DNA of 54,375 nt from positions 1 to 54,375 of the forward strand of contig CAJJZS010000014.1 of NCBI GenBank assembly GCA_905197685.1, written 5' to 3'. The stretch is from an uncultured Oscillospiraceae bacterium (GTDB lineage Bacteria > Bacillota > Clostridia > Oscillospirales > Ruminococcaceae). Both the position numbers and the translations under genes were made by a program. Each line of letters begins with the position of its first letter. The first letter of the stretch is position 1. The notes beneath the pieces were generated by a model, which was not told the DNA's origin, made no database searches, and was given only the letters and a program-made list of their open reading frames with translations. Positions 42,229 through 49,215 of the stretch are shown here, one piece after another.

Positions 42229-43740
42229 TTACTTATTATTTTTTGATAACATCACTATATTTTCACAATGCGCGGTATGAGGGAACAGGTCCACTGGCTG
42301 AATTTCACGCACCTGATAGCCTGCCGCTGTCAGCGTTTTTAAATCCCTCTTTTGGGTTTGCGGATTGCAGGAGATATAGACAATTTTCTTCGGAGAAAGG
42401 GTGCATACCGAGCGCAGGAACGCTTCGTCGCTGCCGCTTCTCGGCGGATCCATCAGCACAACGTCCGCCGTTTCGTTTCCGGCTGCCATTTCGGTCATAA
42501 AGCGTCCGGCATCGTCGCAGAAAAAGCGTACATTTTTTATGCCGTTTCGTTTTGCATTGGAAACAGCGTCCCGAACCGCATCGCGGTTCAGCTCTACGGC
42601 AAGCACCTCTTTTGCCTGCTGCGCCGCAATCAAAGAAATGGTGCCGATGCCGCAGTAAGCGTCCAAAACCCGTTCCTTTCCGGTCAGAGCCGCCATTTGC
42701 AGCGCGCGCTGATACAGCGCCTGGGTCTGAACGGGATTTACCTGATAAAAGGATTTTGGAGAAATTGCAAATGTTTTTTGACAAAGGCTGTCCTCAATCC
42801 AACCTTTTCCGTACAAAATGCGCTCCTGCTCGCCCAGAACCATACTGGTCTTTTTCGGATTGCAATTCATTATAATTGTAGTTATTTCCGGATGTTTTTC
42901 CCGAAGCAGGGACACAAAGCGGCTTCTTGCCGGGAAAATCATCGAAGCGGTGACCAGAACAACCATCACTTCCCCACTGGTAAAACCTTCCCGAATCAGC
43001 ACATGGCGCAGCAAACCGGTTTCACTGTCCTCGTCATAGGGCAGCAGCTTACATTCTTTCATAATCTGACGAATGGAGCGGATAATCCGATCTGCCCGCT
43101 CGCTTTGAATCAGGCAATGCTCGGTCGGCACAACACGGTGACTGTTTTCCTCATAAATTCCGGATACAATCTGCTGTCTGCCGTTCATGGCAAAGGCAGT
43201 ATGACTTTTATTCCGATAATTCCACGGCTGTTCCATTCCGATAATTTGGTAGAATTTTGCGCCCTTGCCGATATACTCCTGCATCAGCCGTTCTACCTGT
43301 TTCTGCTTCCAATCCAGCTGGGCATCATAGGACATATGCTGCAATCTGCATCCGCCACACCGGTAAAACACCGGGCATTTTGCCTTTACCCTATCTTTCG
43401 AGGCTTTTTGAACCTGAATCAGCTTTGCGTGAGGTTTTTTCTTTCCCCACACTTCCACTGTAATTTGCTCGCCCGGAAGGACAGCCGGAACAGAGAGCTT
43501 CACGCCCTCCACCCGAATCACTCCGTTTCCGTCCTCGTCCAAAGCGGTACACTCCGCCTGATATTCTCCGGGAGCGACTGTTTCCTGCGCAATCTCCCAC
43601 TCGTCCCCAAACGGATTCTTTTTCGGTTTGCTGCGATTTTGCTTTTGCTGCGCTTCCAGATAAAAGGGTTGTTTTTTCTCCACGTATTTCAGATGATTTT
43701 TTGCTAAGCGGTCCTTTTTCAGCGGTTTTTTCTTTGCCAT
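42229..43740 (-). CDS. rlmD: 23S rRNA (uracil-5-)-methyltransferase, RlmD/RumA family
   Basis: 503 aa; start at 43740 with AGGAGG upstream. A Lys-rich N-terminus is followed by a TRAM domain (ECTALDEDGNGVIRVEGVKLSVPAVLPGE), a [4Fe-4S] set C-x5-C-x2-C (CPVFYRCGGC) with a distal Cys, and the SAM-dependent methylase domain (VLDAYCGIGTISL, VLMDPPRSG). The catalytic Cys is in VYISCNPQT. It makes m5U in 23S rRNA. The whole family set is present. It is divergently transcribed from dpaA. Confidence 0.93.
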   Translation of the reverse strand: MAKKKPLKKDRLAKNHLKYVEKKQPFYLEAQQKQNRSKPKKNPFGDEWEIAQETVAPGEYQAECTALDEDGNGVIRVEGVKLSVPAVLPGEQITVEVWGKKKPHAKLIQVQKASKDRVKAKCPVFYRCGGCRLQHMSYDAQLDWKQKQVERLMQEYIGKGAKFYQIIGMEQPWNYRNKSHTAFAMNGRQQIVSGIYEENSHRVVPTEHCLIQSERADRIIRSIRQIMKECKLLPYDEDSETGLLRHVLIREGFTSGEVMVVLVTASMIFPARSRFVSLLREKHPEITTIIMNCNPKKTSMVLGEQERILYGKGWIEDSLCQKTFAISPKSFYQVNPVQTQALYQRALQMAALTGKERVLDAYCGIGTISLIAAQQAKEVLAVELNRDAVRDAVSNAKRNGIKNVRFFCDDAGRFMTEMAAGNETADVVLMDPPRSGSDEAFLRSVCTLSPKKIVYISCNPQTQKRDLKTLTAAGYQVREIQPVDLFPHTAHCENIVMLSKNNK

Positions 43741-43783
43741 GATACATCCTCCTGCTTTTTCAATCGGTATCTCTTTTGGCTTC

Positions 43784-43813
43784 ATTATAACACAGGTTAC
43801 GGGCAAATTTCAA
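43784..43813 (-). promoter_or_regulatory. SigA-type promoter of rlmD
   Basis: TTGAAA and TATAAT on the minus strand with an 18-bp spacer; an extended -10 (TGT-TATAAT) is present. Confidence 0.72.
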
Positions 43814-43895
43814 AGGATTCTTTTTTGGGGACGCCGCAATATCAGCTGTCTCCGCGTTTTTATCCGTTCCACCAACCTCAGCAAAAGAAAAAGAA

Positions 43896-43923
43896 ACACA
43901 ATCCGGAAAAGCTGCATAAGATA
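43896..43923 (+). promoter_or_regulatory. Sigma-K-like promoter of dpaAB
   Basis: AC (43896-43897), 17-bp spacer and CATAAGATA (43915-43923) match AC-N16/17-CATAnnnTA. In B. subtilis the spoVF operon is transcribed by sigma-K in the mother cell, which supports the call. Confidence 0.7.
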
Positions 43924-43954
43924 TCAATGTAATTCATTTTCGGAGGTGATTTTC

Positions 43955-44845
43955 ATAAAACAACTTTCTACCGACACGGTTTTCGGCATTGTGGGCGGAG
44001 ATTTGCGTCAGGCTGCCCTTGCCAAAAGCCTTGACCGCGACGGATATCCGGTAAAGGCTTTCCTCTTAGAAAACCTGCTGCCGCCCTGCCTTGTCTGCCG
44101 GGACATCGGCGCTTTACAAAGCTGCGATATTGTGATTTTTCCGCTGCCCATCAGCAAGGACGGAAACGGCGAACAAATCAACGCGCCGATGAGCAGCAGC
44201 GCGCTTTGCCTGTCCGAATGTCTGAAATACTGCCGCAGCGACGTTTTTTTGTTCGGAGGAAAAATTTCCCCCGCCGAAGAACAGCTTGCCCATCTGTTCG
44301 GACACCGTTTGATTGACTACTTAAAACAGGAAGAAATGGCAGTATTAAACGCCGTACCTACCGCAGAGGGCGCTGTGGGAATCGCATTAAGCGAACGGGC
44401 AAGCACCCTTTGGGAAAGCCGCTGCCTGATTACCGGATTCGGTCGGTGCGCAAAGACACTTGCCCTGCTGCTGAAAGGATTCGGCGCAAAGATTACGATT
44501 GCTGCCCGCAATCCGGGGGAGCTTGCGTTTGCCCGCACTTTGGGATTTTCGACCGTTACCCTTGACCGCATTTCCGATATTCTTCCCTGTCAGGACATTA
44601 TCTTTAACACCGTTCCTTCTCTGATTTTCGGGGAAGAACTGTTGACAAAGATTTCCGATGAAGCGTTAATCATCGACCTTGCTTCCTGCCCCGGCGGCAT
44701 TGATTTTCAGGCTGCAAGCAGGTTGGGCAAAAAGAGCATCTGGGCGCTTTCTCTGCCCGGAAAGGTCGCTCCCGTTACTGCCGGAAACATTATCCGCGAT
44801 ACTGTACTTTCTGCTGTATCTTCTATTCTTTCTTCCAAATCGTGA
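43955..44845 (+). CDS. dpaA: Dipicolinate synthase subunit A
   Basis: About 296 aa, the usual length. An N-terminal domain (VFGIVGGDLRQAALAKSL) is followed by a Rossmann domain (CLITGFGRCAKTLALLLKGFG) like those of D-2-hydroxyacid dehydrogenases. With DpaB it makes dipicolinic acid from a lysine-pathway intermediate in the mother cell. The start is unusual: the ribosome site GGAGGTGATTTTC is followed at 43955 by ATA, not ATG. The next canonical codon upstream, GTG 43946, is inside the ribosome site. I placed the start at ATA because spacing (8 nt) and the IKQLS opening fit; GTG 43946 remains possible. An AUA start or an ATG-to-ATA change are both open. It ends 36 nt before dpaB. Confidence 0.88.
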   Translation: MKQLSTDTVFGIVGGDLRQAALAKSLDRDGYPVKAFLLENLLPPCLVCRDIGALQSCDIVIFPLPISKDGNGEQINAPMSSSALCLSECLKYCRSDVFLFGGKISPAEEQLAHLFGHRLIDYLKQEEMAVLNAVPTAEGAVGIALSERASTLWESRCLITGFGRCAKTLALLLKGFGAKITIAARNPGELAFARTLGFSTVTLDRISDILPCQDIIFNTVPSLIFGEELLTKISDEALIIDLASCPGGIDFQAASRLGKKSIWALSLPGKVAPVTAGNIIRDTVLSAVSSILSSKS

Positions 44846-44881
44846 CAACCCAAAAAAATCAGACAAAAAGAGGTGAAAATT

Positions 44882-45478
44882 TTGACCGTTTCCGATTCTT
44901 CTCATAAAGTGCGGGTCGGTTTTGCCATGACCGGCTCTTTCTGCACCTTTTCCACAGTGATGGAACAGCTAAAACAGCTTGCCGCCCAGCCTGACTGGGA
45001 TATTACTCCCATCATGTCGCCCAACGCTTATTCCACCGATACCCGATTTGGCAGCGCGGAACAATTTCGAGAGCAGATGACACAGATTTGTTCCCATGAT
45101 ATTTTGCATACCATCGCGCAAACCGAACCGATTGGACCAAAAAAACTGCTTGACCTTTTGATTGTTGCCCCCTGCACCGGCAACACGCTCGGAAAACTTG
45201 CAAACGGCATTACCGACACCTGCGTTACGCTGGCAGTCAAGGCGCATCTTCGCAACGCCCGTCCGGTCTTGCTTGCCGTATCCACCAACGACGCTCTTGC
45301 AAACTCGGCGCAAAACATCGGTTCGCTGTTTAACAGCAAGCACATCTTTTTTGTCCCCATGCGGCAGGACAACGCCCAGGACAAACCGACCTCCATTGTG
45401 GCAGATTTTTCCCAGCTTCTGCCCTCCGCAAAGGCTGCTCTCAACGCAAAGCAGCTGCAACCGGTTTTACTGGGATAA
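44882..45478 (+). CDS. dpaB: Dipicolinate synthase subunit B
   Basis: 198 aa from a TTG start at 44882 (GAGGTG upstream; a GTG at 44873 is inside that site). It has a flavoprotein-like fold with KVRVGFAMTGSFCTFSTV at the N-terminus and LLIVAPCTGNTLGKLANGITDTCVTLA in the middle, as in SpoVFB. It is the partner of DpaA in dipicolinate synthesis in the mother cell. It is co-transcribed with dpaA and ends at a bidirectional terminator. Confidence 0.93.
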   Translation: MTVSDSSHKVRVGFAMTGSFCTFSTVMEQLKQLAAQPDWDITPIMSPNAYSTDTRFGSAEQFREQMTQICSHDILHTIAQTEPIGPKKLLDLLIVAPCTGNTLGKLANGITDTCVTLAVKAHLRNARPVLLAVSTNDALANSAQNIGSLFNSKHIFFVPMRQDNAQDKPTSIVADFSQLLPSAKAALNAKQLQPVLLG

Positions 45479-45502
45479 TTAAAAAAAACACCGCAAAAAC
45501 AG

Positions 45503-45543
45503 AAAAAGCGACAGCTGCCCAAACGGTTTGCTGTCGCTTTTTT
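45503..45543. terminator. Bidirectional terminator, dpaB / TraX-like gene
   Basis: 13-bp arms AAAAAGCGACAGC / GCTGTCGCTTTTT, between convergent genes. Confidence 0.88.
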
Positions 45544-45545
45544 GT

Positions 45546-46259
45546 TTAAATATGAAGCGCTGTACGCACCAAAAAGATAATCAACAGATGCGCCGGATAA
45601 AAACAATAGAAGAACCATTTCGGAATCTTGAGCTTGGAATCAGTCTTTAAGAAAATCAAAGGTACTGCCAAAACCGCAAAAATTTCAAATCCGATTGCGT
45701 GCGTACCGATGATGCAGGCTGTCGGGTCCTGCAAATCTCCGTTCCACAAAGCCGGTAAATAACTCAATGTATAAAGCGCTGCACCCAACCACGGCTTGTT
45801 GCGGCACAGGTAAAAAATGAGCATCAGGATAACCCCCGTTGCCGAGTAGTCAAAGTTAATCATCGAGATAATGACAAATCCCACAAAAAACAGCCACCAG
45901 TTTTTCCGGGAAAATTCCCAAACGGTCAGCAAGCTCATAAAAAGAGTAAAAAAGATATTCAGATTAAACAGGTTGCCCCAAATGTCCTGCGGGTTAAACG
46001 CCAAAATCCAAAACGGCTGAGAAATCAGCGCAAAGGCGCCCAATCTGCCAAGATACTTTTTGATATCATGCGTGTAAAGCATTCCGACCGTCATACAATA
46101 ACAAAAGATCGGAAAGGCAAGTCTGCCTATCCAGCGAAACGCCGGAATCTGCGGAAAAAACACGCTGCCCACATGGTCCAGCGTCATGCTGATAATCGCA
46201 ATCAGCTTTAGAAGATTGGTGTCTAAGTTTGTTTTCAGTTTCGGAATTGTTTGTTCCAT
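45546..46259 (-). CDS. TraX family membrane protein
   Basis: 237 aa with about seven hydrophobic segments. The opening LKLIAIISMTLDHVGSVFFP with RWIGRLAFPIFCYCMTVGM matches the TraX acyltransferase-like family (MxxDHxG, R-I-GRLAFPIF). TraX of F plasmids N-acetylates pilin; chromosomal TraX-like proteins of Clostridia have unknown substrates. No conjugation genes are near, so a transfer role is not implied. TTGAGGAGG precedes the ATG. Confidence 0.85.
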   Translation of the reverse strand: MEQTIPKLKTNLDTNLLKLIAIISMTLDHVGSVFFPQIPAFRWIGRLAFPIFCYCMTVGMLYTHDIKKYLGRLGAFALISQPFWILAFNPQDIWGNLFNLNIFFTLFMSLLTVWEFSRKNWWLFFVGFVIISMINFDYSATGVILMLIFYLCRNKPWLGAALYTLSYLPALWNGDLQDPTACIIGTHAIGFEIFAVLAVPLIFLKTDSKLKIPKWFFYCFYPAHLLIIFLVRTALHI

Positions 46260-46297
46260 TGTTCTGCCTCCTCAAAGCAATTTATTCAGCAGAATTT

Positions 46298-46326
46298 ATT
46301 ATAAAGTATCTTTTTTCAAATTTCAA
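46298..46326 (-). promoter_or_regulatory. SigA-type promoter of the TraX-like gene
   Basis: TTGAAA and TATAAT on the minus strand with a 17-bp spacer. Confidence 0.75.
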
Positions 46327-46390
46327 CAAAAACCAAAAGGAGAAAATTGTTTTTTATGATTTTAATAAAAAACACAAAGGACATCCTTTG

Positions 46391-46419
46391 TCATAATTTT
46401 TTCCCTGTCTGCATACTCT
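46391..46419 (+). promoter_or_regulatory. Sigma-E-like promoter of the carboxypeptidase gene
   Basis: TCATAAT and CATACTCT separated by 14 bp, close to the B. subtilis sigma-E pattern (KMATATT-14/15-CATACAMT). Located 34 bp before the TTG start. Experimental support is lacking. Confidence 0.4.
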
Positions 46420-46452
46420 GTACTGTTTTGATTGCCAAAAGGAGTGATGTTT

Positions 46453-47589
46453 TTGAAGTGCCGTTTTCGGAAAACCGCCTGTTTTTTACTGAGCTTTTTC
46501 CTGATTTTTTCTTTCTGCCTGCCTGTATGCGCAAAGCAAAATACGAAACCGCTTACCCTATCCCCGATTGATTTGCAAAACTACCCCTTATACGAACAGT
46601 CCGAGCTTTCCTGCAAGGCATATATCGTGATGGACGCCGCTACCGGAAGGGTGCTGTGCGGAAAAAACATCCACACCCGACTTGCAATGGCAAGCACCAC
46701 CAAAATCATCGGGGCATTGATGGTTCTGGAACAGCCCGACCTTTCGGAATATTTCCCGGCAGACAATCAAGCCATTCAAGTAGAGGGGTCTTCGATGGGA
46801 CTTCAGGAAAATGACCTGGTTTCCCTTTATTCGCTTGCCTGCGGCATGATGCTGCCCTCCGGCAACGATGCAGCAAACGCTGCCGGAGTTCGACTGTACG
46901 GCAGTATCGAAGGATTTGTGGAAGCGATGAATCAAAAAGCGCAATCGCTTGGATTAAACAACACGCATTATGTTACCGCCTGCGGTTTAGACGCTCCCGA
47001 ACATTATTCTACCGCATTTGACCTTGCAAAGCTGAGCAGAATCGCCCTGCAAAATCCCGATTTTGCCTTTATCTGCTCCCAATCCGATATGCAGGTTTCG
47101 TTTGGAAATCCGCCCTATCCGCGGCGGTTAAAAAACTACAACAAACTGCTTACCCTCTATCCGGACTGTATCGGAATAAAAACCGGATTCACCGACGATG
47201 CGGGCAGGTGTCTGGTTTCTGCCGCCGAGCGAAACGGAATGACCCTTATCTGCGTCACCCTAAACGCCCGGGACGATTGGAACCTGCACGCTTCCTTGTA
47301 TGACCGCTGTTTTGAACGATTTTCCATGCAGGAGCTTCCGGTCTCTCCGGTCAGCGTGCCGCTTATCAATACTGTTGAGCAAAAGGGAAGTTTTGAATCC
47401 GAACTTTCTTTGATTCCGGCTTACTCCCCCGTAGTTCCGCTGAAAATCGGAGAAAGCTCCCGTTTGGAATCGACAGCGCTTGTTCCTCCGTTTGTTTATC
47501 CGCCGTCCTCTCAAAATCAGGTATGCGGGCAGCTTGTTTATTCTTTAAACGGGAAACCGCTGTGTTCTGTTCCCTTAATTCCGAAATAA
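46453..47589 (+). CDS. D-alanyl-D-alanine carboxypeptidase (DacF/DacB-like)
   Basis: 378 aa from a TTG start (46453) with AAAGGAG 8 nt upstream. A signal peptide (FLLSFFLIFSFCLPVCAK) precedes the S11 peptidase domain with SxxK in MASTTK, SGN in LPSGNDAAN and KTG in GIKTGFTDDAG. A C-terminal beta domain follows (about 285-378). It trims the terminal D-Ala of peptidoglycan stem peptides outside the membrane. The sigma-E-like site upstream and the dpa genes nearby suggest, but do not show, a role in cortex formation, as for DacB/DacF. Confidence 0.9.
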   Translation: MKCRFRKTACFLLSFFLIFSFCLPVCAKQNTKPLTLSPIDLQNYPLYEQSELSCKAYIVMDAATGRVLCGKNIHTRLAMASTTKIIGALMVLEQPDLSEYFPADNQAIQVEGSSMGLQENDLVSLYSLACGMMLPSGNDAANAAGVRLYGSIEGFVEAMNQKAQSLGLNNTHYVTACGLDAPEHYSTAFDLAKLSRIALQNPDFAFICSQSDMQVSFGNPPYPRRLKNYNKLLTLYPDCIGIKTGFTDDAGRCLVSAAERNGMTLICVTLNARDDWNLHASLYDRCFERFSMQELPVSPVSVPLINTVEQKGSFESELSLIPAYSPVVPLKIGESSRLESTALVPPFVYPPSSQNQVCGQLVYSLNGKPLCSVPLIPK

Positions 47590-47594
47590 ACAGC

Positions 47595-47639
47595 GCAAGG
47601 GAAACCGTTCTTTTTCAGAACGGTTTCCCTTGCTTTTTT
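47595..47639 (+). terminator. Terminator of the carboxypeptidase gene
   Basis: 16-bp arms GCAAGGGAAACCGTTC / GAACGGTTTCCCTTGC plus six T. Confidence 0.88.
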
Positions 47640-47655
47640 CATGCAAAATAAAGTT

Positions 47656-48651
47656 TTAGGAATGAATGATTGCGTCCCAGGCTTTCTGCGCTTCTTCACC
47701 TGCATCTTCCAATTCCTGTTCGGCTCGATTTAACCGCTCCTCCAAATAGCTGTCCGCCAGTTCTACCGACTCGTAAAAGCTGTCCTTTGAGGCAGAAAGC
47801 TCCTCGTCATATCGGTTTTCCGTATCGGAATATTTCTTCTGATATTCCTTGTCCATTTCTTTTCCTTCCTCTGCGGAAAGATAGGAGGAGTATTCAAATT
47901 CGCCCAGCTGTTCCATCTTTTCTTCATATTTGTCCTGCGCCTGCTGCGCTTCGTCATCATACAGCTCGTTTGCGCTGCCTACCGACTTATCATAGCGGCT
48001 GTACGCCTTATCCACCGCTTTGCGGTAACGTTCGGCTGCCGGTTTCATGATTTCCTCGTACGCTTTTTCTGCGCGAGCCGTTGTATAGGAAAACAGGCTG
48101 TTTTTCTTATCAACCGAGATGCTGATTTCTCCCTTTGCGTCTTCTGTAACCAAGCGGACACGATAGCGTCCTTTTTCCAGCGCAAATGTTTTGGAAACTT
48201 TGTCTGTTCCCTTATTCTCCCACACCGGAAGAATGGATTTTTTGTCCTTTGTCAAAATTACCTTCGCTTTTCCCTTGATGTCCGCATCAACGGTAATCGT
48301 CTGTTTTGAGGTTTGATTCAGGGTAAAATCAAAGACGGTAGATACTGCGTCCGCCTGAGAAAAGCTCAGTTTTATCGTTTCCAGATTCGGCTGCTTTACC
48401 TCTTTTGCGGAATATTTTTGATAACTTCCTTTTTGCTCGGAGGAAAGCAGCGATTTTTCATCGCGGTATCCCTGAAACTTTTTACCAAAGGAAAGGTTTT
48501 TTGGCTGATCGCTTTTTTTACTCAGCTCCGACACTGTTTCCACCATCGGATTCACTACATCCGGCAAATTTGCCTCGGGATATGTAAAACCGGACAGCAG
48601 CATCGCAGCTGCCAAACTTCCTGCAAGCATTGTTACGGTATATTTTTTCAT
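47656..48651 (-). CDS. Exported protein with C-terminal coiled coil, unknown function
   Basis: 331 aa; start at 48651 (MKKYTVTMLAG...) with AGAGG upstream. An N-terminal signal-like segment is followed by a Ser/Lys-rich region and a strand-rich domain (about 100-190; STVFDFTLNQTSKQTITVDAD..., GRYRVRLVTED), like a small beta-sandwich for ligand or glycan binding. The C-terminal 130 residues are a highly charged helix (ARAEKAYEEIMKPAAERYRKAV... to RLNRAEQELEDAGEE), likely a coiled coil. No known family is recognised. It is divergent from the gene at 48822. Confidence 0.75.
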   Translation of the reverse strand: MKKYTVTMLAGSLAAAMLLSGFTYPEANLPDVVNPMVETVSELSKKSDQPKNLSFGKKFQGYRDEKSLLSSEQKGSYQKYSAKEVKQPNLETIKLSFSQADAVSTVFDFTLNQTSKQTITVDADIKGKAKVILTKDKKSILPVWENKGTDKVSKTFALEKGRYRVRLVTEDAKGEISISVDKKNSLFSYTTARAEKAYEEIMKPAAERYRKAVDKAYSRYDKSVGSANELYDDEAQQAQDKYEEKMEQLGEFEYSSYLSAEEGKEMDKEYQKKYSDTENRYDEELSASKDSFYESVELADSYLEERLNRAEQELEDAGEEAQKAWDAIIHS

Positions 48652-48760
48652 ATTCGGTACAACCTCTTTTCTTTCGGATTTTTCACCGATTTCTTTCCTA
48701 TATTCTATCAAATAAAACGAGGTATGAAAAGGGATTTCTTCAAATTTTCTAAAAAAACAG

Positions 48761-48788
48761 ACCAAAACTGCCGCCGTTACATAGAATA
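48761..48788 (+). promoter_or_regulatory. Sigma-K-like promoter upstream of 48822
   Basis: AC (48761-48762), 17-bp spacer, CATAGAATA (48780-48788): the same pattern as before cotJABC and dpaAB. Confidence 0.45.
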
Positions 48789-48821
48789 GAGAGAAACCAT
48801 TCCATGAAAGGGGATTATCTT

Positions 48822-49169
48822 ATGGAACTGTTCTGCCAATGGTGCATCATGCTGTTGGGAATTTTCGGATTGGTACAGCTTTCCGAACTTATTTTTATCT
48901 GGATGCGGCGTCCGCAGCAAAAACCACCTGTTTTTTCGGTGCTGCCTTTAAGCGGAAAGGTAAAAAATCCCGAACAGACGCTGACTTATTTTCAGGAGGT
49001 CGCTTTATGGAGTCCTGAAAGCCAGCTTGCCTTTGTTCTGGACTGCGGCATGGAAGAAGAAAGCGAAAAAATTTGCCGCAGCTGGTGCGAAAATAAAAGC
49101 CGGCTTATCTTCTGCACCCAAAAAGAATTTGAAGAAATTTGCAAACCGCCCAAAGATAAGGTATACTAA
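48822..49169 (+). CDS. Membrane-anchored small protein, unknown
   Basis: 115 aa; start at 48822 with AAAGGGG 8 nt upstream (an ATG at 48804 lies before that site). One membrane segment (about 1-25) is followed by a basic stretch (RRPQQKPP) and a small mixed domain (VFSVLPLSGKVKNPEQTLTYFQEVALW...) with several Cys. It looks like an N-in, C-in anchored protein or a bitopic one. I do not recognise a family. A sigma-K-like site precedes it, and recD2 follows 46 bp later in the same direction. Confidence 0.7.
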   Translation: MELFCQWCIMLLGIFGLVQLSELIFIWMRRPQQKPPVFSVLPLSGKVKNPEQTLTYFQEVALWSPESQLAFVLDCGMEEESEKICRSWCENKSRLIFCTQKEFEEICKPPKDKVY

Positions 49170-49215
49170 ATAACAGAACAAAACCGATTCGGAACAAAGA
49201 AAAAGGGTATGACAT

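Noticed and set aside
42352..43707. 451-codon open frame antisense to rlmD
   Set aside because: Opposite strand of a gene with all catalytic motifs; no domain or start signal is seen.
43739..43954. Extended N-terminus for dpaA starting at an ATG inside the rlmD start region
   Set aside because: It would add about 72 residues not found in the family, crosses the sigma-K-like promoter and the ribosome site, and has no ribosome site of its own.
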